Positions 9,281-19,408 are shown, numbered from the stretch's first letter. The stretch: DNA of 64,000 nt from JACCZX01 sp963824935 (GCA_963824935.1 CAWGRF010000009.1:124001-188000); one strand, 5' to 3'. Notes: generated from the sequence alone by a model not told the origin. Numbers and translations: made by a program.

Positions 9281-10370
9281 GATGTGCTACCCACTTTCGC
9301 CAATACCGATACATTGCGCCGACGGTCAGCACCAGCGCAAGCAGCCGAATCGCGTGAAACGCCGTTACGATCGGCACGCCGAGTTCCAGCGCCTGAGCCG
9401 TTAGCGCCATTTCGCCAATGCCGCCGGGCGTCGTGGCAATCGTCGCAGTCGCCCATGGCAATCCCGACCCGCGCGCGAGCAGAGCACCGAAGCCTGCGGC
9501 CAACAACATATAAAGCAGCGTAATGGCGGCGACGGCTGACAAGAATCGCGGCGCCGCGCGAAAAAATTCAGGCGTAAAGCGTGATCCGAGCGAAACGCCG
9601 ATCAGCAACTGTCCGGCGTTAACCACGACAACGGGCAAGCTCGAAAAGCTATTCCCGGTGGCGGTAATCAGGGCGGCCGCCAGCAGCGGTCCGATCATCC
9701 AGCTGACGGGCGACCCTACCCGCTCCATCAGGGCCGCGGCACCGGCGGTGACCGCCACGAGCACGATGAAGCCGATCCACGAGAATGTTTTTGCAGGGGG
9801 CGCGTACGGGTCGAGTCCATGTACGTTCATTGCATTGAACGCGAAGGGCACGATCAGTACGACCAGCATGATGCGCAGGGCATGCGATGCGGCGACCCGG
9901 TCGACCTGGCCCCCATTGCGCTGCGCCTGCGCGGCCATCTCGGGTGCTCCGCCAATCGCCATCGCAAAGAACGACGTCGGTGCGTCGGTGCCGGCCGTCT
10001 TCGCCAGTAACCAGCAGCCGAGCCAGCCGAGCAGTATCGAGAATATGACCGCCAATGCAATCCAGGGCGACAACCGGACGATCTCACGCACGACATCGGG
10101 CGAAAAATACAGACCGAGCGCGACGCCGATGGCCCATTGACCGGCTTCGCGCGCCAGCGGCGGCTCGACGATCTTGCCGTTGGCCATGCTGACCACCGCC
10201 ACCGCGATCAGCGGGCCAAGTAACCACGGCAACGGCGTCTTTAGATAGACGAATACCAGCGCGCCGATCAACGCCACCACCAACGCAGCGATCGAGCGCA
10301 ACAGGAATGAAAACGCCGCGCGGGGCGCGGCGTCTTTTTCCCCATAGTGCGAAGGCTCCAGGTCGCTCAC
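9264..10370 (-). CDS. AbrB-family membrane protein (putative transporter or regulator)
   Basis: A membrane protein of about 368 residues with around ten hydrophobic segments and the internal duplication of the Gram-negative AbrB family. The half-repeats contain LGLYFSPDVVREIVRL and VSLGSRFTPEFFRAAPRFLS. Members are often mis-annotated as ammonia monooxygenase. A GTG at 10370 overlaps the tctA stop as GTGA, which makes it the likely start; an ATG at 10412 in the same frame is the alternative. Its place directly after tctA suggests a role with organic-acid uptake, which is inference only. Confidence 0.85.
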   Translation of the reverse strand: MSDLEPSHYGEKDAAPRAAFSFLLRSIAALVVALIGALVFVYLKTPLPWLLGPLIAVAVVSMANGKIVEPPLAREAGQWAIGVALGLYFSPDVVREIVRLSPWIALAVIFSILLGWLGCWLLAKTAGTDAPTSFFAMAIGGAPEMAAQAQRNGGQVDRVAASHALRIMLVVLIVPFAFNAMNVHGLDPYAPPAKTFSWIGFIVLVAVTAGAAALMERVGSPVSWMIGPLLAAALITATGNSFSSLPVVVVNAGQLLIGVSLGSRFTPEFFRAAPRFLSAVAAITLLYMLLAAGFGALLARGSGLPWATATIATTPGGIGEMALTAQALELGVPIVTAFHAIRLLALVLTVGAMYRYWRKWVAHRARQA

Positions 10371-11869
10371 GTCGCCTGTAGAGTTTTCCGACGACGTAGG
10401 CGAACGATCCACGGCACGACGATCAAGGCGGCCGTCAATGCGAGCAGCGACGCCGATATCGGCTGCGTAAAGAACACCATCGGGTCGCCCTGGCTAATCG
10501 CGAGCGCCTTACGGAACTGCGATTCGGCGAGCGGTCCGAGTATCAATCCGATCACGACCGGTGCGACAGGGAACCCCCAGCGCCGCATCACGAAGCCCAA
10601 CAGGCCGAACACATACAGCGTGACCAGATCGACCACCGACTGATGCAGGCTGTAGGCGCCGAGCGTGGCAAAGACCAGAATGCCGCCATAGAGCAACGGC
10701 TTCGGGATCGACAACACTTTCACCCACAACCCGATCAGCGGCAGATTGAGCACCAGCAGCAGGATGTTGCCGATATACATGCTGGCGATCAGCCCCCACA
10801 CCAGCGTCGCCTGCGTCTGGAATAGCAGCGGTCCCGGCTGCAGGCCATAGTTCTGGAACGCGGCGAGCAGGATGGCCGCCGTAGCCGAAGTCGGAATGCC
10901 AAGCGTCAACAACGGTACCAGCACGCCGGCGGACGCAGCGTTGTTCGCGGCCTCGGGGCCCGCAACGCCTTCGATCGCACCCTTGCCGAACTCCTCCGGA
11001 TGCTTCGATAGCTTCTTCTCCAGCGCGTAGGACAGGAAAGTGGGGATCTCTGCGCCACCGGCCGGTATCGTGCCGAACGGAAAGCCGATGAAGGTGGCGC
11101 GTAGCCACGCCGGCCACGAACGTCGCCAATCCTCTTTCGACATCAGCAACGAGCCGCGCACCTGCTCAACCTTTTCTTGCTGCCGGCTCTGGTAGGAGGC
11201 CACGTACAGACCTTCACCGACCGCAAACAGTCCGACGGCGAGCACGACGACGTCGATGCCGTCCAGCAATTCCGGCACGCCAAATGAAAAGCGCATCTGC
11301 CCGGTTTGATCATCGATACCAACCAGACCGAGCAGCAGGCCCAGAAACAGCATCGACAGCCCGCGCACGGTTGAGCTGCCCAGCACGGCCGCGACGGTGA
11401 CAAACGCGAACACCATCAACGCGAAGTATTCGGCCGGTCCGAATTTCAAAGCGACTTCGACCACGATCGGTGCGAGCACCGTCAACAGCAGCGTCGCGAT
11501 GGTGCCCGCCACGAACGAACCCATCGCGGCGGTCGCCAGCGCCGGGCCGGCGCGACCGCGCCGCGCCATCTTGTTGCCCTCGAGCGCGGTCGCGATCGAC
11601 GCCGACTCGCCGGGAGTGTTCAGCAGGATGGTCGTCGTCGATCCGCCGTACATCGCGCCGTAGTAGATGCCGGCAAACATGATCAGCGCCCCGGTCGGAT
11701 CGAGCTTGACGGTCAGCGGCAACAGCATCGCGACGGTCAGCGCCGGACCTACGCCTGGCAACACGCCGATCGCGGTACCGAGTGTGACGCCGACCAAGCC
11801 CCACAGCAGATTGATCGGCTGCAGCGCGACGCCGAATCCGGAGAGCAGCGCACTCAATGTCTCGGTCAT
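10367..11869 (-). CDS. tctA: Tripartite tricarboxylate transporter large permease TctA
   Basis: A 500-residue inner-membrane protein with about 10-12 membrane segments and the TctA motifs GVLPGVGPALTVAMLLPLT and YGAMYGGSTTTILLNTPGES. Together with TctB and the periplasmic binding protein it forms a cation-driven carboxylate importer. The start at 11869 overlaps the tctB stop (ATGA), which rules out the longer upstream reading of the same frame. The gene is intact. The substrate cannot be predicted; citrate, other di- and tricarboxylates and aromatic acids are known for the family. Confidence 0.95.
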   Translation of the reverse strand: MTETLSALLSGFGVALQPINLLWGLVGVTLGTAIGVLPGVGPALTVAMLLPLTVKLDPTGALIMFAGIYYGAMYGGSTTTILLNTPGESASIATALEGNKMARRGRAGPALATAAMGSFVAGTIATLLLTVLAPIVVEVALKFGPAEYFALMVFAFVTVAAVLGSSTVRGLSMLFLGLLLGLVGIDDQTGQMRFSFGVPELLDGIDVVVLAVGLFAVGEGLYVASYQSRQQEKVEQVRGSLLMSKEDWRRSWPAWLRATFIGFPFGTIPAGGAEIPTFLSYALEKKLSKHPEEFGKGAIEGVAGPEAANNAASAGVLVPLLTLGIPTSATAAILLAAFQNYGLQPGPLLFQTQATLVWGLIASMYIGNILLLVLNLPLIGLWVKVLSIPKPLLYGGILVFATLGAYSLHQSVVDLVTLYVFGLLGFVMRRWGFPVAPVVIGLILGPLAESQFRKALAISQGDPMVFFTQPISASLLALTAALIVVPWIVRLRRRKTLQAT

Positions 11870-12380
11870 ATGCCCGCGCCGCCCAGGATCGGCTTTAGCC
11901 AGCCCGCCGGCAGATTGACATTCAGGAAGCGCACGAAGAAAAGAAAAACCAGCAGACCGAGAACCAGCCCGATGACCGGATCGCGCAACCAGCGGGTGCT
12001 GCCAAAAGCGCGCGCGACACAAGCAAACAGCACGGCGGCGGCGATCACGAACCCGGCCGTGTGAATCAGCGCCATTTGCGCGATCAGTCCGGCGCTGACC
12101 CAGGCAAACGCGCTCCACAGGAACGCGTGCTCGCCGCGCTCAGCCGGATCGTCGGGCACCCGAGCTCGGTAGCCACCGGTGAATACTTCAGCCAGCAGCC
12201 AGATGCCGAGCAAGATCAAGCCCGGCCGAGATGATCCTCGGCACGAAGTTCGGACCGATGCGTGCGTAGCCACCGGCCTCCGGCAGTCTCCACGCAACGA
12301 TCGGTCGCACCGATGCCCAGCAGCAGCACGCCGAGCGAAATGACCAGCTCGGCGCGCGATCCCGTCGTCCCACGGGCCAC
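11866..12380 (-). CDS. tctB: Tripartite tricarboxylate transporter small permease TctB (two frameshifts)
   Basis: Small four-helix membrane subunit. A GTG at 12380, 9 bases after the tctC stop, begins a frame with the first membrane helix (SRAELVISLGVLLLGIGATD). The frame shifts near 12285 to read GGYARIGPNFVPRIISAGL, then near 12220 to GLILLGIWLLAEVFTGGYRA and the remaining helices. The total of about 171 codons fits TctB. The stop overlaps the tctA start. The pieces together make a complete TctB, so the shifts are probably small indels. Confidence 0.78.
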
Positions 12381-12389
12381 GGCTACTTC

Positions 12390-13358
12390 CTATTTCTTAA
12401 GGCCTAGCGAGTCGATGATCGTATTGATGCGCTTGATGTCTTCATCGAGGAATTTCTTGAACTCGTCTCCGGCAAGGTAGACAGGCTCCCAACCGTTCTT
12501 GGTCAACGTTTCCTTCCACGCCGGCGAATCCGTGGCGGTTTTGACCGCCGCAACGAGCGCATCGCGCTGCGCGGTTGAAATCGCAGGCGCTCCGAAAACG
12601 CCACGCCAGTTGCCGAGCACGACATCGATGCCTTGCTCCTTCAGGGTCGGGATGCCGTCGATCTTGCTCGGCCCGGACACAGCCAGCGCGCGCATACGCC
12701 CGCTCTTGATGTGTTCTGCAAACTCGCCGAGGCCCGCAATGCCGGCGCTAACATGGCCACCCACGATCGCTGCGATCTGATCGCCGCCACCCTTCGAGGC
12801 AATGTAGTTGATCTTGGCGGGTTCGACGCCGACTGCGCGCGCGATCAAGCCGGCCAGGATGTGATCGGAGCCGCCTGCCGACCCGCCGTTCCACGACACC
12901 TTACCCGGATCCGCCTTGAACGCCTTGACGAGGTCGCCCATTGTCTTGAACGGCGAATTCGCTGGAACCACGACGACCAGATACTCGCTGGTCAGCCGGG
13001 CAATGGGCGTCACCATCGTCAAATCGACCGGCGACTTGTTCAGCGCGATGCCACCGACCATCACCATGCCGCCAACGATCAGCGCGTTCGGATCGCCCTT
13101 CGCACTGTTGACGAATTGCGCGAGACCGATCGTGCCGGCGGCGCCGCCTTTGTTTTCGAATTGCACCGATTGCACGGTCTTGGCGCTTTGCATCGCAGTG
13201 GCCAACGCGCGCCCGGTCTGATCCCACCCACCGCCGGGATTGGCCGGAATCATCATCTTCACTGAGCCTAACTGTTGCGCGTTCGCGATGCCGATCAACG
13301 GGAACTGGGCCGCGGTCAGCGTAGTGAGCGCAGCGAGTGAAAAGTCTCGACGTTTCAT
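12390..13358 (-). CDS. tctC: Tripartite tricarboxylate transporter substrate-binding protein (Bug/TctC family)
   Basis: A 322-residue periplasmic binding protein. The N-terminus MKRRDFSLAALTTLTAA has a twin-arginine-like start and a hydrophobic core ending near IANAQQ, so export is clear although the route (Tat or Sec) is not. Typical Bug features are IPANPGGGWDQTGRALATAM, ENKGGAAGTIGL and SAGGSDHILAGLIA. The start is preceded by AAGGAGA. It is the first gene of tctC-tctB-tctA-abrB-GNAT. Bug proteins are greatly expanded in Burkholderiales, which supports the taxonomic guess. The ligand is unknown. Confidence 0.95.
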   Translation of the reverse strand: MKRRDFSLAALTTLTAAQFPLIGIANAQQLGSVKMMIPANPGGGWDQTGRALATAMQSAKTVQSVQFENKGGAAGTIGLAQFVNSAKGDPNALIVGGMVMVGGIALNKSPVDLTMVTPIARLTSEYLVVVVPANSPFKTMGDLVKAFKADPGKVSWNGGSAGGSDHILAGLIARAVGVEPAKINYIASKGGGDQIAAIVGGHVSAGIAGLGEFAEHIKSGRMRALAVSGPSKIDGIPTLKEQGIDVVLGNWRGVFGAPAISTAQRDALVAAVKTATDSPAWKETLTKNGWEPVYLAGDEFKKFLDEDIKRINTIIDSLGLKK

Positions 13359-13507
13359 TCGGGTCTCCTTGGATTAGTACCGTGCTGCGGGCGCGGTTTA
13401 TCAACATCGTAGCAGCGCGGATCAAGGCCGGGATCGCGCGCGTAGACTCATTTCGCGTCGGGACGACATCTGCGGCAAGTCTGGTAGGGTGACGCCAACC
13501 CGGGGAA
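13359..13507. promoter_or_regulatory. Divergent promoter region between tctC and the isocitrate dehydrogenase-like gene
   Basis: 149 bases separate two start codons pointing away from each other, so both promoters must lie here. No operator with obvious dyad symmetry was identified. Confidence 0.5.
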
Positions 13508-14549
13508 ATGATGGCGACGCCGAGCACGCAGCAACCTGTTCTTGCGACACTGATTCCAGGTGATGGAATCGGCCCCGAGATTTCTGCTGCGGTCGTCGAG
13601 ATTCTCGACGCGCTCGGCAAGCCGTTCACGTGGGAAACGCAGGAAGGTGGCATGACGGCCGCGCAGAAATCCGGCGATCCGCTGCCGGCTGCGCTGCTCG
13701 ACAGCATCCGCCGCACCAGGCTCGCACTGAAGGGCCCGTTGACGACGCCGATCGGCGGCGGATTCCGCTCGGTCAATGTCCGGCTGCGCGAGGAGTTCAA
13801 GCTCTACGCCAACCTGCGACCGGCGCGCACGCTGATTCCCGGCGGCCGTTACGACGACATCGACCTCGTGCTGGTGCGCGAAAACCTCGAGGGACTTTAC
13901 GTCGGGTTCGAGCACTTCATCCCGATCGACGGTGACCCGCACGCAGTCGCCATCTCCTCGGGCGTCAACACGCGCGCGGGCTCGCGCCGCATTGCCGAGT
14001 TCGCGTTCGATTACGCAGTGAAAAACGGGCGCAAGAAAGTCACGATCGTTCACAAGGCCAACGTGCTGAAGGCGCTGACCGGCGTCTTTCTCGAGACGGC
14101 GCTCGACGTGGCCAAGAAGTACGAGGGCAAGGTCACGGTCGACGATCGCATCGTCGATGCCTGCGCGATGCAACTGGTGCTCAAGCCCTGGCAGTTCGAC
14201 ATGATCGTCACGACCAATCTGTTCGGCGACATCTTGTCCGACGAGATCGCCGGGCTGGTCGGCGGACTCGGCATGGCGCCGGGCGCCAACATCGGCGAAC
14301 ACGCGGCGATCTTCGAAGCGGTGCACGGATCGGCGCCCGACATCGCGGGCAAAGGCATTGCCAACCCGCTCGCGCTGCTGCTGGCCGCCGCGACTGATGA
14401 TCGATCATGTCGGCAAGCCCGACATGGCGCGCCGATTGCGCGCGGCTATCGACACTGTATTGCGCGATGACGGTGTCCGCACCGGCGACCTCGGCGGCAA
14501 GGCATCGACCGCCGATATCACCCGCGCCATCGTCAAGCGACTGAACTGA
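13508..14549 (+). CDS. Isocitrate/isopropylmalate dehydrogenase family protein, probably NAD-dependent isocitrate dehydrogenase (one frameshift)
   Basis: A beta-decarboxylating dehydrogenase of about 346 residues. Motifs are IPGDGIGPEISAAVVEIL at the N-terminus, VRENLEGLYVGFEH around residue 120, and the Mg/substrate site NLFGDILSDEIAGLVGG with GMAPGANIG after it. One extra base near 14392 breaks the frame after LALLLAAA. The rest (LMIDHVGKPDMARRLRAAID onwards) follows in the next frame. The motif around residue 120 fits NAD-type isocitrate dehydrogenase better than LeuB, but isopropylmalate or tartrate dehydrogenase remain possible. It stands alone and does not sit in a leu operon. Confidence 0.82.
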
Positions 14550-14643
14550 ATCGTTCGGCGTCAGACGATCGCTCTAGTACAGGCAGCGTGTTCGCGGAGC
14601 CGCTGAACCCAACTTCTTCTCAGTACAACTCCAGGAATTTTCG

Positions 14644-16275
14644 ATGACCGCAGCCCAACTCCTCGTCAAATGCCTCGAAAACGAAGGCGTCGAGTACATC
14701 TTCGGAGTTCCCGGTGAAGAGAACATCGACGTGATGGACGCCTTGCTCGACAGCAAGATCAAGTTCGTCACGACCCGGCACGAACAAGGCGCTGCCTTCA
14801 TGGCCGACGTTTATGGGCGGCTGACCGGGAAGGCGGGCGTCTGCCTCGCCACACTGGGGCCGGGCGCAACCAACCTGATCACCGGTGTGGCGGACGCCAA
14901 CATGGACCGCGCACCGCTGGTGGCGATCGCTGGCCAGGGATCGACCGCGAGACTGCACAAGGAAAGCCACCAGATCCTCGATCTGGTCAGCATGTTCAAG
15001 CCGATCACCAAGTACAGCACTCAGGTGCTGACGCCGGACATCGTTCCGGAGATCGTGCGCAAGGCGTTCAAGGTCGCGCAGACCGAGAAGCCCGGCTGCT
15101 GCTTCATCGACTTTCCGGAGAACATCGCCGAGATGGACGTCAAGGGCAAGCCGATCGACGTGCAGTCGGCCTACAACCCGACACCTCCCGACAAGAAGAT
15201 CGAGCAAGCTGCACAGTTGATCAGCAAGGCGAAGTTTCCCATCGTGCTGGCCGGCAACGGCGTCGTCCGGCAAGGCGCAGCCGAGTCGTTGCGCAGTTTC
15301 GTCGACCTGCTGCGCCTTCCGGTCGCCAATACCTTCATGGCGAAGGGCCTGATTCCGTTTTCGAACGAACTCTTCCTCGGCACGATCGGGCTGAAGGCGC
15401 GCGATATCCCGTGGTTCGCGTTCGAAAAAGCCGACTGCGTGATCTGCGTCGGTTACGACATGGTCGAGTACCACCCCGACATGTGGAATCCGAACGCCGA
15501 CAAGACGATCATCCACATCGATGCGCAGCCCGCCGAGGTCGACGCCTGCTACAAGGTCGCGACCGGCGTGTTGGGCGACATCGGCGAGAGCCTGCGCGGC
15601 ATCGCGTTGCGGACCAAGCCGCGCGCCGACAACCCCTTCAAGGCGATTCGCAAGGCGGTCATCGACGACCGTGCGCAATACAGCGATGACCAGGGGTTCC
15701 CGGTCAAGCCGCAGAAGATCCTGTGGGACCTGCGGCAGGCGCTCGGACCTTCGGACATCGTCATCTCGGACGTTGGTGCGCACAAGATGTGGACGTCGCG
15801 CATGTACAAGGCCGAGGAGCCGAACACCTGCATCATTTCGAACGGCTTTGCGTCGATGGGAATCGGCGTGCCGGGCGCGCTCGCGGCCAAGCTCGCGTAC
15901 CCGGATCGAAAAGTCGTCACCGTCACGGGCGACGCGGGATTCCTGATGAACTCGCAGGAGATCGAGACCGCGCTGCGGATGAAGACACCGTTCGTGATTC
16001 TGATCTGGAACGACTCCGAGTACGGGCTGATCACGTGGCACCAGCTGCGGCACTTCGGGCGCCCGAGCCACATCGAGTTCAAGAACCCGGACTTCGTCAA
16101 GTACGCCGAAAGCTTCGGCGCCAAGGGCTATCGCGTCGAGAAGACCGCGGACCTGCTGCCGACGTTGAAGAAAGCACTCGCCGACGACGTGGTGGCCATC
16201 ATCGATTGCCCGGTGGACTACGCTGAGAATATGAAGCTGACGGAGCGGCTGAAGAACCTCAAGTCGCCGCTGTAG
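14644..16275 (+). CDS. Thiamine diphosphate-dependent acetolactate-synthase-like enzyme
   Basis: A 543-residue enzyme of the acetolactate synthase/pyruvate oxidase fold. The N-terminal Pyr domain has FGVPGEENIDVMDALL and the catalytic Glu region TTRHEQGAAFMADVYGR. The C-terminal PP domain has a ThDP/Mg motif TGDAGFLMNSQEIETALRM ending in an Asn-containing IWNDSEYG; the usual GDG is GDA here. It probably condenses pyruvate to 2-acetolactate like catabolic AlsS, since no small regulatory subunit gene is adjacent. It heads an operon with an alcohol dehydrogenase (17 bases downstream) and PHA genes, which suggests carbon-overflow metabolism. Exact substrate is not certain. Confidence 0.85.
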   Translation: MTAAQLLVKCLENEGVEYIFGVPGEENIDVMDALLDSKIKFVTTRHEQGAAFMADVYGRLTGKAGVCLATLGPGATNLITGVADANMDRAPLVAIAGQGSTARLHKESHQILDLVSMFKPITKYSTQVLTPDIVPEIVRKAFKVAQTEKPGCCFIDFPENIAEMDVKGKPIDVQSAYNPTPPDKKIEQAAQLISKAKFPIVLAGNGVVRQGAAESLRSFVDLLRLPVANTFMAKGLIPFSNELFLGTIGLKARDIPWFAFEKADCVICVGYDMVEYHPDMWNPNADKTIIHIDAQPAEVDACYKVATGVLGDIGESLRGIALRTKPRADNPFKAIRKAVIDDRAQYSDDQGFPVKPQKILWDLRQALGPSDIVISDVGAHKMWTSRMYKAEEPNTCIISNGFASMGIGVPGALAAKLAYPDRKVVTVTGDAGFLMNSQEIETALRMKTPFVILIWNDSEYGLITWHQLRHFGRPSHIEFKNPDFVKYAESFGAKGYRVEKTADLLPTLKKALADDVVAIIDCPVDYAENMKLTERLKNLKSPL

Positions 16276-16292
16276 CCAATCGGAGAGTCGAC

Positions 16293-17417
16293 GTGAAAGT
16301 CAGAGCAGCCGTACTCGAGGCCATGGGCGCTGCCCATCCTTATGCCGAATCGAAACCGCTGAAGATCGAGGAGCTCGATCTCGACCCGCCGGGGCCCGGT
16401 GAAATTCTGGTGCGCATCAAGGCGGCGGGGTTATGTCACTCGGATCTGTCGGTCATCAACGGTGACCGACCGCGGCCGATGCCGATGGCGCTCGGCCATG
16501 AAGCGGCGGGCATCGTCGAAGAACTGGGATCGGGCGTCACCGACCTGAAGATCGGCGATCACGTCGTGCTTGTTTTCGTTCCGAGTTGCGGCCATTGCAA
16601 CCCGTGTGCGGAGGGACGGCCGGCGTTGTGCGAGCCCGGCGCGGCCGCCAACGGCGCCGGCACCTTGCTGACCGGCGCGCGGCGGCTCAAACGCAACGGC
16701 CAACCGATCAACCACCATCTCGGCTGCTCGGCCTTTGCGACGCACGCCACGATTTCGCGTCACTCGGCGATCAAGGTCGACCCTGATCTTCCGTTCGAAC
16801 AGGCCGCGCTTTTCGGATGCGCGGTGCTGACCGGAGTCGGCGCGGTCGTCAACACTGCGCAGGTTCGAGCCGGCAGCACCGTTGCAGTCATCGGACTCGG
16901 CGGCGTCGGCCTGGCGTCGGTGCTCGGCGCGGTTGCGGCTGGGGCGCGGCAGATCGTCGCCATCGATCTGTCCGATGAAAAGCTCGCGCTGGCGAAATCG
17001 CTCGGCGCAACGCACATTTTCAACGCCGGTGCAGCCGATTGTGCCGATCAGGTGCGCGCAGCAACGCGTGGCGGTGTCGATACCGCGATCGAAATGGCAG
17101 GCTCGACGCGCGCGTTCGATCTCGCGTACAAGATCACGCGACGCGGCGGCACCACGGTCACCGCCGGACTGCCACCTCCGACGGCGACGTGGCCGATGCC
17201 ACCGGTCAACCTCGTCGCCGAGGAGCGAACCATCCGCGGCAGTTACATCGGGACCTGCGTGCCGGTGCGCGATATTCCGCGCTTCGTCGATCTTTTTCGC
17301 GGCGGCAGATTGCCGGTCGACCGCTTGATGACGGGCACTCTGTCGCTCGATGAAATCAATCGCGGCTTCGATCTGCTGCACGAAGGCAAAGCCGTGCGGC
17401 AGGTCGTCGTTCTCTGA
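16293..17417 (+). CDS. Zinc-dependent alcohol dehydrogenase (MDR family)
   Basis: 374 residues. The catalytic zinc site appears as AAGLCHSDLS and GHEAAGIVEELGSGV. The structural zinc site is CGHCNPCAEGRPALC, near residues 97-111. The cofactor-binding fold is GLGGVGLASVLGAVAAGARQ. It oxidises an alcohol or reduces an aldehyde with NAD(P); the substrate is unknown. Its stop overlaps the phaE start by one base, so it is co-transcribed with the PHA genes and could balance reducing power or handle a diol or hydroxyacid precursor (inference). Confidence 0.92.
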   Translation: MKVRAAVLEAMGAAHPYAESKPLKIEELDLDPPGPGEILVRIKAAGLCHSDLSVINGDRPRPMPMALGHEAAGIVEELGSGVTDLKIGDHVVLVFVPSCGHCNPCAEGRPALCEPGAAANGAGTLLTGARRLKRNGQPINHHLGCSAFATHATISRHSAIKVDPDLPFEQAALFGCAVLTGVGAVVNTAQVRAGSTVAVIGLGGVGLASVLGAVAAGARQIVAIDLSDEKLALAKSLGATHIFNAGAADCADQVRAATRGGVDTAIEMAGSTRAFDLAYKITRRGGTTVTAGLPPPTATWPMPPVNLVAEERTIRGSYIGTCVPVRDIPRFVDLFRGGRLPVDRLMTGTLSLDEINRGFDLLHEGKAVRQVVVL

Positions 17418-18308
17418 TGGGTACTCGCATGGCCCAGTCTGCCAAGGCAGCAACACCCAATGATTGGCTCGATCAGACTTCGAACCTGATGAAGTCCTGG
17501 AACGAACAGGGTCAACGCTTCTTCCAGACGTGGGCCGAAGGCCTGACGAAGCAGGGGCCCGCGAATTTTCCAGCGACCGGTGCACTGCCCGACAGCATGC
17601 AAGGTCCGTTGAGCCAGATGACGGAGTTCTTCAACAAGTCGATGGAACAGTGGAGCGCGCTCGCGCAGTGGCCGAAAGACGGCAAGAGAGCCTCGACGCC
17701 AATGCGCTGAAGAAATTGTTCGATCCGGCAGAGTGGGGCCGTGCCGGCGTCGGAGGCTTCGACCTCGCGCTCGAGCATCTGACCGAAGGACCGACCTACG
17801 CGACGCTGTGGGATCTCGACCGCAAGCTGCTGAACGCACAGCGGCTTTCGCAGCAGCGCCTGCGCGATATCGCGGCGTATCAGGCGATCGTGCAGGACGC
17901 GTGGCGATCGGCTTCCGAACGATTTTTCCGCGCCTTGTCGGACGCATCGCGGCCGCCGATCAGCAGCGCGCGCGAACTGCTCGACCTGTGGGTGGCCACG
18001 GCGAACGAGACGCTGATCGAGATGCATCGCACGCCGAAGTTCCTCGAAGCCCAGCGCAACGTCACGCGGTCTTCTGCCGACTACCGGCTGCAGGAGCGTG
18101 AAATCGCCGAAACCTTCTGCGAGGTGCATCACATTCCGACTCGTAGCGAAGTCGACGAACTGCAGCGAACGGTGGTGGAGCTGCGACGTCAGGTGCGCGC
18201 GCTGATGGCGCAGTCGTCGCCGCGGCCGAAACGCGGCCCGAGCCGTCAAGGCGCTGGCAAGGCCGCAAGGCAGCGGCGGCGCCGCGCGCGCGGAAAGGAA
18301 AGCGATGA
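17417..18308 (+). CDS. phaE: Class III polyhydroxyalkanoate synthase subunit PhaE (two frameshifts)
   Basis: PhaE is the non-catalytic partner of class III PHA synthase. The first part (SNLMKSWNEQGQRFFQTWAE) shifts near 17688 into KLFDPAEWGRAGVGGFDLAL, then LLDLWVATANETLIEMHRTP and a helical stretch with VDELQRTVVELRRQVRALMA. A second shift near 18240 would give a Lys/Ala/Pro-rich tail ending in GKR and a TGA at 18306-18308 that overlaps the phaC start as ATGA, typical of PhaE tails. Without that shift the frame runs nonsensically through phaC. The start at 17417 overlaps the upstream stop; an ATG at 17426 is the alternative. Length is about 294 codons. Confidence 0.8.
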
Positions 18309-19408
18309 TTCCCCGCATCAAGTTCGATCCGCAGCAGGCGGCGCGCGAGTTCGCCGAGTTCCAGCGCAAATTCTTGCGCGGTTCCGAGCTGCTGTCGAAG
18401 GTCAAGGACCGCGACGTCGAGATCGGCAGCACGCCGAAGACCCTCGTCTTCCAGACCGACAAGATCACGCTGCATCACTACAAGGCGACCGCGAAGACCA
18501 AGATCAAGACGCCGGTGCTGGTCACCTACGGTCTGGTCGGCCGCTTCACGATGGCCGACCTGCAGGAAGACCGTTCGCTGATCCGCAACCTGCTGGCGCA
18601 GGGGGTCGACGTCTATGTCGTCGACTGGGGCAACGCGAGTCGCGGCGACCGCTGGCTCACGCTCGACGATTACATCGACGGCTACCTGAACGAATGTGTC
18701 GACTTCATCCGGTCGAGCCGCAAGATCGATCAGGTCACGCTGCTCGGCATCTGCGAAGGCGGCGTCTTTACGCTCGCGTACGCCGCACTTTATCCGGAGA
18801 AGGTCAAGAATCTGATCCTGACGATCACGCCGGTCGATTTCCACGCCGGTGAGAGCAGCAATCGACCCAATCACGGATTCATCAGCCTGTGGACGCGCAG
18901 CATGAGCGGCGAGGACGTCGACCGGCTGATCGAAGCCAACGGCAACCTTCCGGGCGAACTGATGAGCTTCGTGTTCTCGATGATGACGCCGCTCTCGAGT
19001 CTGACCAAATACAACGTCGGCCTGTATGACGTGATGGACGAGGAGGGCAAGCTCCTCAACTTCCTGCGAATGGAAAAATGGCTGCAGGACCGGCCGCACC
19101 ATCCGGGCGAGGCCGCCAAACAATGGCTGAAGGATCTGTACCAGGAGAATCGTCTGGTCAAGGGCACGTTCAAGCTCAGCGGCCGAACCGTCGACCTCAA
19201 AAAACTGTCGATGCCGATCCTCAATATTTACGCGCTTGACGACCACATCATTCCGCCGGCAAGCGCGCAGGCCCTGAAGAAGTTCGTCAGCCCGAAGCAG
19301 TACAGCGAGCTCGCTCTGCCCGGCGGCCACGTCGGCGTTTTCGTCAGCAGCAAGTCGCAGGGAATCGTCGGCAAGGGAGTCGTCGACTGGCTGCGCAAGC
19401 GGTCATGA
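18305..19408 (+). CDS. phaC: Class III polyhydroxyalkanoate synthase catalytic subunit PhaC
   Basis: 367 residues, the short form typical of class III synthases (class I proteins are about 590). It polymerises hydroxyacyl-CoA into PHA on granules. The lipase-like box is GICEGG with the nucleophile at Cys150. The catalytic Asp is in YALDDHIIPP (residue 312 or 313) and His342 is in GGHVGVF. It directly follows phaE with an ATGA overlap. Intact. Class III PhaEC is common in gammaproteobacteria and cyanobacteria and less usual in Burkholderiales, where class I dominates. Confidence 0.95.
   Translation: MIPRIKFDPQQAAREFAEFQRKFLRGSELLSKVKDRDVEIGSTPKTLVFQTDKITLHHYKATAKTKIKTPVLVTYGLVGRFTMADLQEDRSLIRNLLAQGVDVYVVDWGNASRGDRWLTLDDYIDGYLNECVDFIRSSRKIDQVTLLGICEGGVFTLAYAALYPEKVKNLILTITPVDFHAGESSNRPNHGFISLWTRSMSGEDVDRLIEANGNLPGELMSFVFSMMTPLSSLTKYNVGLYDVMDEEGKLLNFLRMEKWLQDRPHHPGEAAKQWLKDLYQENRLVKGTFKLSGRTVDLKKLSMPILNIYALDDHIIPPASAQALKKFVSPKQYSELALPGGHVGVFVSSKSQGIVGKGVVDWLRKRS

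Noticed and set aside
11870..12118. Upstream extension of the tctA frame
   Set aside because: It overlaps tctB, has no homology, and the ATGA overlap at 11866-11869 gives a better start.
14620..16071. Leftward 483-codon open frame opposite the acetolactate-synthase-like gene
   Set aside because: Long antisense frames are expected at this GC content. The protein is Arg/Asp/Leu-rich without any family motif, while the + strand enzyme has clear motifs.
17464..18852. A single 462-codon gene that spans phaE and the 5' half of phaC
   Set aside because: Only the part up to about 18240 matches PhaE. Beyond that the frame is a shadow of phaC, created by a second small indel.
18062..19330. Leftward 422-codon open frame opposite phaC
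   Set aside because: Antisense shadow of the recognised PHA synthase; composition is biased and no motif is present.
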